Positions 32,735-45,224 of a stretch of DNA of 64,000 bases are shown here, piece by piece. A program made the position numbers and the translations under genes. The first letter of the stretch is position 1; each line of letters begins with the position of its first letter. Below the pieces are notes generated by a model. It searched no databases. It was not told the DNA's origin and was given only the letters and a program-made list of their open reading frames with translations. Source of the stretch: Anodontia alba (taxonomy: Eukaryota > Mollusca > Bivalvia > Lucinida > Lucinidae); NCBI GenBank assembly GCA_964016985.1, contig OZ024823.1, forward strand, positions 37,925,687-37,989,686, given 5' to 3'.

Positions 32735-35700
32735 AACAAGAGGCTCACGGGCCAGGGGTCGCTCACCTGAGTAGCATTGCGAGTGCAGATATGCAGATGT
32801 TATGTAACATTTTTCCTGTCATCACAACTAATGAAAAGATCATCCTTTAAGCAGTTCTTAATTTTGTAGAAGAATATTATATATAGCATGACAGTCAATG
32901 GAGCGTGATCATTTGAACAAACTCTCAATCACATTTCAACAGTAGGATCAATGTGAAATTTGGTTGAAATTGCCTAAGTGGTTTCTGAAGAATCATGATT
33001 TTATACAGGTAAAAAGCACAGTGGCAAGGAAATATAATAAACATAAACAAGACTGTAGCCATCTTGGATTTCCAATCAGAATGATTTTAGCTACTGTTGA
33101 TCTACAAGTCACCTCGATACTTCCAATGAACTTTAAGTCAATTGCTCTTTCGGTTCAGGGGAAAAAGTTCAAAACAGATTTTCAAGATGGCCACCATAGC
33201 TGCAATTTGAGATTTCCAATCGCAACCATTTAAGCTATTTTTGATCTAAAAGTCACCCTGATGCTTCCTACCAAGCTTCGAGTCAATTGGTCTTACAGTT
33301 CGGAAGAAGTAAAGAAAAATAGATTCTCAAGATGGCCGCCATCTTGGATTTCCAATCGGAATGATTTTAGCTATTTTTATATCAACAAGTCATCCATATG
33401 CTTCCTACCAATTTTCAAATCAACTGGCCCTTTGGTTCAGGAAAATAAGTGAAAAAAAAAAGAGTTTCAAGATAGCCGCCATGACAGCCATCTTGGATTT
33501 CTGATCCAAACAATTTAAGCTACTTTAGATCTACAAGTCACCCGAATGCTTCCTACTAAGTTTCGAGTCAAATTGCCTTTCAGTTCAGGAGAAGAAGCGA
33601 AAAATAGATTTTAAAGATGGCTGTCATAGTGGCCATCTTGGATTTCTGATAGGGATGATTTTATCTATTTTTGATCTAAGGTCACCCTGATGCTTCCTAC
33701 CTAGTTTCAAGCCAATAAGCCTTTCGGTTCAGGAGAAGAAGTGAAAAATAGATTTTCAAAATGGCCACCATGGCAGCCATCTTGGATTTCCAATCAGAAC
33801 GATTTTAGCCATTTTTAATCTATAAGTCACTCCGATGCTTCCTACCAAGTTTCAAGTCAATTGGCGTTTGGGTTTAGGAGAAGAAGTGAAAAAAAGATTT
33901 TCAAGATGGCCACCAGGGCGGCCATCTTGGACTTCCGATCAGCATGGTTTTAGCTATTTTTGATCTACAAGTCACCCTGATGCTTCCTACCAAGTTTGGA
34001 GCCAGTAGGCTTTTCGGCTCAGGAGAAGAAGCGAAAAATAGATTTTCAAGATGGCGGCCATGGCGGCCACCTTGGATTTCCGATTGGAATGATTTTAGCG
34101 ACTTTTGATCTATAAGTCACCGCCATGCTTCCTACCAAGTTTCAAGTCAATTGGCTTTTAGGGTTAAGAGAAGAAGCGAAAAATAGATTTTGAAGATGGC
34201 CGCCGCCATGGCGGCCATCTTGGATTTAGGATCGGCACGATTTTAGCTATTTTTGGTCTACAAGTCACCCCAATGCTTCCAACCATGTTTGGAATCAATT
34301 GGCTTTTGGGTTTAGGAGAAGAAGCGAAAAATAGATTTTCAAGATGGCTGCCATGGAGGCCATCTTGGATTTCCGATCAGCATGATTTTAGCTATTTTTG
34401 ATCTACAAGTCACCTCGATGCTTCCTAGCAAGTTTGGAGTCAATTGGCCCTCACGGTTCAGGAGAAGAAGCGAAAAATAGATTTTAAAGATGGCGGCCAT
34501 CTTGGATTTCTGATCGGCATGATTTTAGCTATTTTTGATCTACAAGTCACCCCGATGCTTCCTAGCAAGTTTGGAGTCAATTGGCCTTTCTGTTCAGGAG
34601 AAGAAGCGAAAAACAAATTTTCAAGATGGCTTCCATGCTGGCCATTTTGGATTTCAGATCAGCATGATTTTAGCTATTTTTGATCTACAAGTCACCCCGA
34701 TGCTTCCTCGCAAGTTTGGAGTCAATTGGCCTTTCAGTTCAGGAGAAGAAGCGAAAAATAGATTTTCAAGATGGCGGCCATGGCGGCCATCTTGGATTTC
34801 CGATCTTCACGATTTTAGCTTTTTTTGATCTACAAGTCACCCTGATGCTTCCTACCTAGTTTAAAGCCAATAAGCCTTTCGGTTCAGGAGAAGAAGTAAA
34901 CAAGAGGCCCACGGGCCACGGGTCGCTCACCTCAGTGACATTGCCACTGCAGATATGCAGATGTTATGCAACATTTTTCCAATCCTGTCATCGCAACTAA
35001 TGAAAAGATAATCATTTAAGCAGTTCTTAATTTGGAAGAAGAATATATATAAGGCATGCCAGTCAATGGAGCGTGATCATTTGAACAAATTCCAAATGGC
35101 GGCCAGCTTGGATTTACGATCGGCACAATTTTAGCTATTTTTGACCTACGAGTCACCCCAAATCTTCCTACCAAGTTTCGAGTCAACTGGCCTTTCGGTT
35201 CAGGAGAAGAAGTGAAAAATAGATTTTCAAGATGGCTGCCATGGCGGCCATCTTGGATATCCGATTGGCACAATTTTAGCTATTTTTGATCTACAAGTCA
35301 CCCCAGTGTCTCCTACCAAGTTTGGAGTCAATTGGCCTTTCAGTCGGGAGAAGAAGCTAAATATAGATTTTCAAGATGGCGGCCATGGTGGCCATCTGGG
35401 ATTTTGGATCAGAACAATTTTAGCTATATTTGATCTACAAATCACCCTGATGCTTCCTACTAAGTTTCGAGTCAAGTGACTTTTGGGTTTAGGAGAAGAA
35501 GCGAAAAATACATTTTCAAGTTAGCCGCCATGGCGGCCATCTTGAATTTACGATCGGCATGATTTTAGCTATTTTTGATCTACAAGTCACCCAAATGATT
35601 CCTACCAAGTTTCGAGTCAACTGGCCTTTTGGTTCAGGAGAAGAAGCGAAAAATAGGATTTCAAGATGGCTGCCATGGCACACATCCTGGTTTTACGATC

Positions 35701-37137
35701 GGCACGATTTTAGCTATTTTTGATCTACAAGTCACCCCGATGCTTCCTAGCAAGTTTGGAGTCAATTGGCCTTTCGGTTCAGGAGAAGAAGCGAAAAATA
35801 GATTTTCAAGATGGCTGCCATGGTGGCCATCTTGGATTTCCGATAGGCACTATTTTAGCTATTTTTCATCTATAAGTCACCCCAATGTTTCCTACCAAGT
35901 TTGGAGTCAATTGGTTTTTTGGTTTAGGAGTAGAAGCGAAAAATAGATTTTCAAGATGGCCGCCATGGCAGCCATCTTGGATTTCCGATCGGCACGATTT
36001 TAGCTATTTTTGATCTACAAGTCACCGTTGTGCTTCCTAGCAAGTTTGGAGTCAATTGGCCTTTCCGTTCAGGAGAAGAAACGAAAAATAGATTTTCAAG
36101 ATGGCGGCCATGGCGGCCATCTTGGATTTCCGATTGGCACAATTTTAGCTATTTTTGATCTACAAGACACCCCAATGCTTCCTAGCAAGTTTGGAGTCGA
36201 TTGGCCTTTGGGTTCAGGAGAAGAAGGGAAATATATATTTTCAAGATGGCGGCTATGGCGGCCATCTTGGATTTCTAATCGGCACGATTTTAGCTATTTT
36301 TGATCTACAAGACACCCCGCTACTTCCTAGCAAGTTTGGAGTCAATTGGCCTTTCAGTTCAGGAGAAGAAGAGAAAAATATATTTTCAAGATGGCACGGT
36401 TCAGGAGAAGAAGCGAAAAATAGATTTTAAAGATGGCGGCCATCTTGGATTTCCGATCTGCACGATTTTATCTATTTTTGATCTACAAGTCAACCTGATG
36501 CTTCCTAGCAAGTTTAGAGTCAAATGGCCTTTTAGTTCAGGAGAAGACGCTAAAAATAGATTTTCAAGATGGCGGCCATGGCGGCCATCTTGGATTTCCG
36601 ATCAGCACGATTTTAGCTATTTTTGTTCTACAAGTCACCCTGATGCTTCCTACCAAGTATCGAGTCAATTGGCCCAGGGGTGTAGGAGGAGTAGGCTTTT
36701 AAAGCAATTGTTGACGCCGCACGACGGACGCCGCACAACGGACGACGGACATTGACTGACCACAATAGCTCACCATGAGCACTTTGTGCTCAGGTGAGCT
36801 AAAAATAGATTTTCAAGTTGGCCGCCATGGCAGCCATCTTGGATTTTCGATGGGCACGATTTTAGCTATTTTTTATCTACAAGTCACCCCAATGCTTCCT
36901 AGCAAGTTTTGAGTCAATTGGCCTTTCGGTTCAGGAGAAGAACCAAAAAATAGATTTTCAAGATGGCGGCCATGGCGGCCATCTTGGATTTCCGATTGGC
37001 ACGATTTTAGCTACTTTTGATCTACAAGTCACCCCGATGCTTCCTACCAAGTATCGATCAATTGGCCCAGGGGTATAGGAGGAGTAGGCTACTGACCACA
37101 ATAGCTCACCATGAGCACTTCATGCTCAGGTGAACTA
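32735..37137 (+). mobile_element. B-family Pearl-like element, inside A5
   Basis: AACAAGAGGCTCACGGGCC, then GTCGCTCACCTGAGTAGC. A 5' segment (CAATGGAGCGTGATCATTTG) precedes a B array (about 146 bp: AAGATGGCGGCCATCTTGG, then GATTTCCGATCGGCACG, then TTTTTGATCTACAAGTCACC, then TTGGCCTTTCGGTTCAGG). The end is AGCTCACCATGAGCACTTC, then GCTCAGGTGAACTA. It interrupts A5 between AGGGAAA and TAAGCCCGG. It contains a second B element (34899-36801). Confidence 0.88.
34899..36801 (+). mobile_element. B-family element nested in a B element
   Basis: AACAAGAGGCCCACGGGCC (palindrome GGCCCACGGGCC), TCGCTCACCTCAGTGAC, a B array, GACGGACGCCGCACAACGG, hairpin AGCTCACCATGAGC and GCTCAGGTGAGCTA. Outer B reads TTCAGGAGAAGAAGT on the left and AAAATAGATTTTCAAG on the right, together one B unit. 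Open frames through both B arrays on either strand are repeat translations. Confidence 0.9.
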
Positions 37138-37877
37138 ATAAGCCCGGCCCCCTGGCGGCCATGTTTTTTGACGAATCCATATGTCTTGAAAAATCTTGAT
37201 AGAGGATCACCAAAGAAACATTTCTGCAAAATTATATTGAAATCGGTTCAGTGGTTTCTGATAAGAAGATTTTTAAAGATTTCTATATAGATATTTAGGG
37301 AAAATAAGCCCCGCCCCCTGGCGGCCATGTTTTTTGACGAAACCAAATGGCTTGAACAATCTTGGTAGAGGATCACCAAAGGAACATTTCTGCAAAATTA
37401 TATTGAAATCGGTCCAGTGGTTTCTGACAAGAAGATTTTTAAAATTTTCTTTATAGATATATAGGGAAAATAAGCCCCGCCCCCTGGCAGCCATGTTTTT
37501 TGACGAATCCAAATGGCTTGAACAATCTTGGTAGAGGATCGCCAAAGGAACATTTCTGCAAAATTTTATTGAAATCGGTCCACTGGTTTCTGATAAGAAG
37601 ATTTTTTTAAGTTTTTAGTTAAAAAATCTATTTTTAGCTCCTGTGACCTAGATATGCAATGGACTGGAACCATTTGAACAACTTTGAAAGAGGATCAACC
37701 AAATATCATTCCTGTGAAATTTGGTCAAAATCCAATCAGTGGTTTAGGAGCAGATGTTGTTTAAAGATTGTGAACGGACGGACAGATGGATGGACGGACG
37801 GATGGACGGACGGACGACGACGACGAACGGTGAGTGATCACAATAGCTCACCTTGAGCCTTTGGCTCAGGTGAGCTA
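37138..37877 (+). mobile_element. A-family element A5, right part
   Basis: Resumes at TAAGCCCGGCCCCCTGG, with three further A units, 3' segment TTTTTAGCTCCTGTGACC, a GGACGGACAGATGGATGG run (37772-37828), then AGCTCACCTTGAGCC and GGCTCAGGTGAGCTA. The 3' end is intact. Confidence 0.88.
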
Positions 37878-39404
37878 ACAAACTGCAATATACTACTTTA
37901 TTGGGGTGTCCTATATTTTGACCTCTAGCCCCACCCTGGGCCATGACCCAGGGGTCCATAGATGTAGAATGGAAGAGACCATACCAAATATGAAAAGTTT
38001 TTGATCAGTGGCTGCAGAGAGTTATTAGTAATCAAAAAACTTCGAAGTAAAACTTGGTTATAGAAAGGGTTAACGGACAGAATCACACCCACACAGATGG
38101 AAGGAAGGACGGAAGGATGGACAGATGGACAGAAAGACAGACTAATGGAATGGACAAAAACTATATACCCCTTCAGCATACTTCGTATGCTGGACGTATA
38201 AAAATGGCTAAAACTGACAAGGGGCCATAACTCTGGTAAAAAGCAGTCAAACCTGACCTTGGTATAATATGATCCTCTTCAGGTCATGGCAACAATAACT
38301 GGAAGGTTTCACTAAAATCCACTGAAAACTGCAAGAGGAGTTGAAGAGAATAATTGAAAGGTTTCATTAAAATCCACTAAAAGTTGCAAGAGGAGTTGCA
38401 GAGACACGACTTACTGTTCAAAAATTGCCAAAGGGCTATTACTCTGCTAAAAATCAGTTGAGTATGACCTCGATAAAATATGATCATCTTAAGGTCACGG
38501 AAACAATAACTGGAAAGTTTCATCAATATCCCTTGAGAAAAGTAGGAGGAGACAAGAACTTCTGTTGATAAATGGCTAAAACTGACAAAGAGCCATAACT
38601 CTGGTAAAAAGCAGTCAAGTGCGACCTCCATAAAATATGATCCTCCTCAGGTCATGGCAACAATAACTGAAAGTTTCACTAAGATCCGCTGAAAACTGTA
38701 AGAGGAATTACAGAGACAAGACTTACTGTTAAAGAACTGCCAAAGGGCTATAACTCTGTAAAAATCAGTTGAGCATGACCTCGATAAAATATGATCATCT
38801 TCAGGTCATGGGAACAATAACTGGAAAGTTTCATCAAAATCCCTTAAAAACTGTAGGAGAAGTTGCAGTAGACAAGACTGTTTGGGAGGAGACGACATTT
38901 GAAGAATTTCAAGATGGCCGCGGCCATCTTCGATATCAGAATGGAATGATTTTAGCAATTTTGAATCTCAGTGTCACTGTGATGCCTCCCATCAAGTTTC
39001 ATCTCAATCTGACTTAGGGTTTACGAGAAGACATCGTCTGAAGAATTTCAAGATGGCCGCCCGGCCATCTTGGATATCGGAAGGGAATGATTTTAGCAAT
39101 TTTGAATGTCTGTGTCACTGTGATGCCTCCCATCAAATTTCAGCTCAATTGAACTTAGGGTTTGGGAGGAGATGTCATTTGAAGAATTTCAAGATGGCCA
39201 CCATGGTGGGCATCTTGGATATAAGAACTGAACGATTTTAGCAATTCTGAATCTACATGTTGCCACAATGTCTCCTACTAAGTTTCAGCTCATGCCAACA
39301 TGGTTCTGGAGGAGATGTCAAAAATGTGAAAAGTTAATGACGGACGGACGACAGACAACAGGCCATTGCATCAGATGACCTGAAGCAAAGCTCCAGGTGA
39401 GCTA

Positions 39405-39867
39405 ATAACCTGGAACAAGAAGAACAAAATAAATATTTTAAACGATTATCCATGACTTTTAAAAATGATCACGAACAATCAATATGGAAAGTCGCGAAAA
39501 CATGGAGTAAATCAACGATCAATAATAACAAGAAATTGAAAATCAATTTAATGAATATTACAGAATCTTCCATGAAAGGAATGATAAAGAAACATAAGAA
39601 AACAAGAAATAAGCTAATAGACTGGAGAAAAGAAAGGAATGTTAGATTTTTTTTTCATCCGCTAAAAACTCTTGTAGACTTTCTTTGTTCCACAGAAAAG
39701 AAACTGACACTTGATCAAAATAGGGGAAGAATGACGTAATACAGGTAACTGCCTAAGGACCTTCTGGATTAAGACTCTTAAGACTGTCATTTTTCTGTGG
39801 AAGGTTTGAAATACAGAATAGAATTAATAGCACATTATCTATAGCCTAATGTATTATGCAGTTAAAT
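39405..39867 (+). other. Unassigned DNA with a 95-residue open frame
   Basis: Immediately after the H 3' end. The frame 39452-39739 stays open upstream to the H border and reads as a highly charged, lysine-rich segment (SSMKGMIKKHKKTRNKLIDW, later FFHPLKTLVDFLC). It is outside every tandem array, so it is not a repeat translation. I recognise no family and see no flanking splice sites that decide coding. Confidence 0.3.
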
Positions 39868-42060
39868 GGCCCTGTATCACTCACCTGAGCACTAGAAAAG
39901 TGACCCAATGGGTCCATTTTTTACCCCAGGGCTGTAATTTGAACAAGTTAACTTGATACTTCCAATGAAGTTTCGAGTCATTTAGCCTTTTGGTTCAGAA
40001 GAAAAGGTTTGGAATAGATTTTCAAGATGGCAACCATGGCAGCCATCTTTGATTAACAATCTGAACAATTTTAGCTATTTTTAATCTTCAAGTCAACTGT
40101 TAGTTCGTACCTATTCCGAACCAATTTTACAGTCAAAAGGCCTTATAGTTCAAGAGTAGAAGTTAACTAAAGCTCAATGGCGTGTCAGTGCATATCTCTG
40201 CGCACATAAAAATCCAAATGGGTTCCTCCAGTCCTCATCCAGGGGGTTATTACCTGTGACAGTTTCAAGGTTCTAGCTCAAACAGCCTAGGTGGAGTTGT
40301 GTGACAATAAAACAAGAGGCCCACGGGCCATGGTTCGCTCACCTGAGTGACATAGCCACTGCAGACATGCAGATGTTATGCAACATCTTTCCAATCCTAT
40401 CATCGCAACTAATGAAAATATCATTTGAGCAGTTCTTAGTTTTGAAGAAGAATATATGGGCCTGACAGTCAATGGAGCATGATCATTTGAATAAACTATC
40501 AATCACATTTCAACAGAAGGATCAATGTGAAATTTGGTGGAAATTGGCTAAGTGGTTTCTGAAGAATCATGATTTTATACATGCAAACAGCACAGTGGCA
40601 GGGAAATATTATAAATATAAACAGATGATGGCCATCTTAGATTTCCAATCAGAACAATTTTAACTACTGTTGATCTACAAGTCACTTTGATACTTTCAAT
40701 ATAAATGTATATGGCCCACACAAATTGGGAAGCAAATTTGACCTTGGAGGCAAAAAGGTCAAATGTCAACATAGAACCATCATTTGAGCAATTTTGGTAG
40801 ATCTCCTGTCCCCCGTAATTTGTGCAAAGATTAGGACCCAGGGCTTATTTGGTTATGGAGAAGAAGATTTTTAAAGGATTTTACCATATATGGGCATGGC
40901 AGCCATTTTGATCAATGGACCATACCCATTTTAGCAATCTTTCATTCTCCTGCCCACGGAGGCTCCGCATGAAATTCGAGCAACACTGGCCCGGCGGCTT
41001 CAGAAGAAAATCCATTTGAAATTATCAACATTTTTTCCATACAAATGTATAGGGCCCATACAAATGCATACAGAAGCAAACTTGACCTCGCCGTAAAAAG
41101 ATTAAATGTCAATGTATGACAATTATTTTAGCAACTTTGGTAGACCGCCTGTTCCAGATGATATATGCAAAGATTCAGCTGCAAGCCATCCTCTGTTTTG
41201 GAGAATAAGATTTTTAAATGTTTTTTCCCATGTAAATGCATAAGGAAGCAAACTTGACCTTGCTGTAAAAAATTCAAATGTCAATGTATGACCATTATTT
41301 TAGCAACTTTGGTAGACCCCCTGTCCCCGATGATTTATGCAAACATTCAGCCCCAAAGCATCCTCGGTTCTAGAGAAGAAGATTTATAAAGGTTTTTACC
41401 ATATATGGGCATGGCGCCCATCTTGGTCAATGAACTGTGACCATTTTAGCAATCTTTTGTCCCCCCTACCTAAGGAGGCTCCATATGAAATTTGAGCAAA
41501 ATTGGCCCAGAGGCTCCAGAGGAGAAGTTTGAAATTCTGAACATTTTTCCCATACAAATGCATAAGGAAGCAAAATTGACCTTAACGTAAAAAGGTCAAA
41601 TGTCAATGTACGACCATTATTTTTGCTATTTTGGTAGCCCTCCTGTTCCCGAAGATATATGCAAAGATTCAGCCAAAAGGCATGCTCGGTTTTGGAGAAG
41701 AAGATTTTTAAAGGTTTTTCCCATACAAATGCATAGGGAAGCAAACTTGACCTTGCCGTAAAAAGGTCAAACATCAACATATGACAATTCTTTTAGCAAT
41801 GTTGGTAGACCTCCCGTCCCCGATGATTTCTGCACAGATTCTGGAGGAGAAGATTTTTAAATGTTTTTACCATATATGGGGGTGGCGGCCATCTTGGTCA
41901 ACAGACCGCGACTATTTTAGCAATTTTTTGTTCCCCCACCCTAAGGAGGCTCCATATGAAATTTAAGCAAAATTGGCCCAGAGGCTCCAGAGGAGAAGTT
42001 TGAAATTCTGAACATTTTTCCCATACAAATGCATAAGGAAGCAAAATTGACCTTACCGTA

Positions 42061-45000
42061 AACAAGAGGACCATGATGGTCCTATATCGCTCACCTGACC
42101 AAACAGATTTGCATATTTACTGTTGAAGTTTCAGCCAAGTTCACTGCTCTAGGATTTTTGTATAAACTTTATAGCACTAACCATCCCCACCCCACTCCAC
42201 AACACCCCTGGCCATGTTTTTTTTACAAATCTTGATGACCTGAACTGAATCTTAAAAGAGGGTCACCAAAGGAACATTTCTGGCAAGTTATACTGAAATT
42301 GGTCCAGTGGTTTAAAAAGTTTTATATAGCTATAAAGCCCTACGCCCTAACGGCCATGTTTTTTGACGAATCATGACAGCTTGATCAAACTTGGTAGAGG
42401 GTCACCAAAGGAACATTCCTACCAAGTTATATTGAAATCTGTTCAGTGGTTTCTGACAAGAAGATTTTTAAAGTTTTCTATTTAGATATATAGGGAAAAC
42501 AAGCCCCACCCCATGGCAGCCATGTTTTTTGATGAATCATGATTGCTTGTACAATCTTGATAGAGATTCACCAAAGCAACATTCCAGCCAAGTAATATTG
42601 AAATCCGTCATGGGGTATGTGACAAGAAGAATTTTAAAATTTTCTATGCAGATATATATGAAAAATAAGCCCCACCCCCCTGTGGGCCATGGTTTTTGAC
42701 GTATCATGAAGGCTTGAACAATCTTGGTAGAAGGTCACCAAAGCAACATTCCTGCCAAGTTACATTGAACTCGGTCCAACTGTTTCTTACGAGAAGATTT
42801 TTAAAGTTTTCTATATAGATATATAGGGAAAATAAGCCCCGCCCCCTAGCGGCCATGATTTTTGATGAATCATGACGGCCTGAACAATCTTTGTAGAGGG
42901 TCACCAAAGAAACAATCCTGCGAAGTTGTATTGAAATCGGTCCATTGGTTTCTGAAAAGAAGATTTTTAAAGTTTTATATATAGATATATAGGGAAAATA
43001 AGCCCTGCCCCAGGCAGCCATGTTTTTTGACGAATCATGATTACTTGAACAATCTTAGTAGCGGGTCACCAAGGAAAAATTTCTGCAGTTATAATGAAAT
43101 CGGTTCAGTGGTTTCTAACAAGAAGAGTTTTAAAGTTTTCTATATAGATATATAAGGAAAATAAGCCCCGACTCCTGGCAGCCATGTTTTTTGACGAATC
43201 ATGACGGCTTGAACAATCTTGATAGAGGGTTACATAAGAAACATTCCTGCAAAGTGACATTGAAATCGGTCAAGTGCTTTCTGAAAAGACTATTAAAATT
43301 TTCTATATAGATAAATTATATAGGAAAATAAGCCCCGCCCCCTAGCGGCCATGTTTTTTGACAAATCATAACGGCTTGAACAATCTTGGTAGAGAGTCAC
43401 CAAAGGAACATTTCTGCAAAATTATATGGAAATCGGTCCAGTGGTTTCTGACAAGAAGATTTTTTAAGTTTTCTATATAGATATATAGGGAAAATAAGCC
43501 CCACCCCCTGGCGGCCATGTTTTTTGACAAATCCAAATGGCCTGAACAATCTTGATAGAGGGTCACTAAGGAAACATTTCTGCCAAGTTATATTGAAATC
43601 GGTCCAGTCGTTTATGACAAGAAGATTTTTAAAGTTTTCTATATAGATATATAGGGAAAATTAACCCCGCCCCCTAGCGGCCATGTTTTTTTAACGAATC
43701 ATGGCGGCTTGAACAATCTTGCAACAGGAGCACAAAAAGGAACATTTCTGCAAAATCATATGGAAATCGGTCCAGTGGTTTCTGACAAGAAGATTTTTAA
43801 AGTTTTCCATAAAGATATATAAGGAAAATAAGCCCCGCCCCCCTGGCGGCCATGCTTTTTGACAAATCCAAATGGCTTGAACAATCTTGCAACAGGATCA
43901 CCAAAGGAACATTTCTGCAAAATCATATGGAAATCGGTCCAGTGGTTTCTGACAAGAAGATTTTTAAAGTTTTCTATACAGATATACAGTGAAAATAAGC
44001 CCCGCCCCCTGGCGGCCATGTGTTTTGACAAACCCAAATGGCTTGAACAATCTTGGTACAGGATCACCAAAGGAACATTTCTGCAAAATTATATGGAAAT
44101 CGGTCCAGTGGTTTCGGACAAGAAGATTTTTAAAGTTTTCTATATAGATATATACGGAAAATAAGCCCCGCCCCCTGGTGGCCATGTTTTTTGATGAATC
44201 CAAATGGCTTTAACAATCTTGGTAGAGGATCACCAAAGGAACATTTTTGCAAAATTATATTGAAATCGGTCCAGTGGTTTCGGACAAGAAGTTTTCTATA
44301 TAGATTATATAGGGAAAATAAGCCCCGCCCCCTGGCGGCCATGTTTTCTGACGAATCCAAATGTCTTGAACAATCTTGGTAGAGGATCACCAAAGGAACA
44401 TTTTTGCAAAATTATATTGAAATCGGTCCAGTGGTTTCGGACAAGAAGATTTTTAAAAGTTTTCTATATAGATTATATAGGGAAAATAAGCCCCGCCCCC
44501 TGGCGGCCATGTTTTTTGACAAATCCAAATGGCTTGAACAATCTTGGTAGAGGATCACCAAAGGAACATTTCTGCAAAATTATATTGAAATCGGTCCAGT
44601 GGTTTCGGACAAGAAGATTTTTAAAGTTTTCTATATAGATATATAGGGAAAATAAGCCCCGCCCCCTGGCGGCCATGTTTTTTGACGAATCCAAATGGCT
44701 TGAACAATCTTGGTAGAGGATCACCAAAGGAACATTTCTGCAAAATTATATTGAAATCGGTCTAGTGGTTTCTGACAAGAAGATTTTTAAAGTTTTCTAT
44801 ATAGATATATAGGGAAAATAAGCCCCGCCCCCTGGCGGCCATGTTATTTGACGAATCTGAATGGCTTGAACAATCTTGGTAGAGGATCACCAAAGGAATA
44901 TTTCTGCAAAATTATATTGAAATCGGTCCAGTGGTTTCTGACAAGAAGATTTTTTAAGTTTTTAGTTAAAAAATCTATTTTTAGCTCCTGTGACCTAGAT

Positions 45001-45224
45001 ATGCAACGGACCGGAACCATTTGAACAACTTTGAAAGAGGACCAACCAAGGATCATTCCTGTGAAGTTTGGTCAAAATCCAATCAGTGGTTTAGGAGGAG
45101 ATGTTGTTTAAAGATTGTGGACGGACGGACGGACGGACGGACATACGGACGACGACGACGACGACGACGACGGACGGTGAGTGATCACAAAACCTCACCT
45201 TGAGCTTTCAGCTCTGGTGAGCTA
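42061..45224 (+). mobile_element. A-family element A6, complete, inside D
   Basis: AACAAGAGGACCATGATGG, about 17 A units, 3' segment, a strong GGAC run grading to ACG (45117-45175), and hairpin AACCTCACCTTGAGC with GCTCTGGTGAGCTA. D reads GACCTTACCGTA on the left and AAAAGTCAAATGTCAATG on the right, one D unit. The last units (44330-44900) are very uniform at 166-168 bp, suggesting recent array turnover at the 3' side. Confidence 0.92.
45117..45175. repeat. ACGG/ACG microsatellite of A6
   Basis: About six GGAC units, a CATACGG interruption, then about eight GAC units. Longest of the A-family runs here. Confidence 0.92.

Larger units (their letters stand above)
29622..38201 (+). mobile_element. 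G-family Pearl-like element inside H
   Basis: Inserted in an H unit after TTCAGTTGATA; H resumes at AAATGGCTAAAACTGAC. G units (about 150 bp: GGCAAAATCACTGGACCAT, then AAATATAGGTCACAGTGACC, then GATGTCCATCCTTCTTTAA) run to 30984. A SINE and A5 (with its nest) interrupt them. The remainder (37878-38201) carries GGAAGGACGGAAGGATGG and a perfect hairpin, CAGCATAC TTC GTATGCTG, then GACGTATAAAA. The 5' boundary was placed by the H empty site. Its 3' end lacks GGTGAGC, so it is an atypical member. Confidence 0.65.
25740..39404 (+). mobile_element. H-family Pearl-like element, host of the large nest
   Basis: H units (about 150 bp: AAAGGGCCATAACTCTGG, then TATAATATGATCCTCTTC, then AGGTCATGGGAACAATAAC, then CTGCAAGAGGAGTTGCAG) occur at 25740-25875, 28884-29621 and 38202-38880, separated by A4 and G. 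Near the 3' end the core changes to an AAGATGGCCGCC-type unit (38886-39300), then GACGGACGGACGACAGAC, then a hairpin-like end, CCAGGTGAGCTA at 39404. The 5' terminus was not found; recognisable H sequence starts at about 25740 and may begin earlier. Confidence 0.7.

Noticed and set aside
34444..36755. Plus-strand frames with FDLQVTPMLPSKFGVNWPF repeats
   Set aside because: Translation of the B tandem unit; both strands stay open and unit indels break the frame.
43000..45000. CRISPR-like array of regularly spaced repeats
   Set aside because: The whole 166-bp unit is repeated with no unique spacers, and the setting is a eukaryotic element core.
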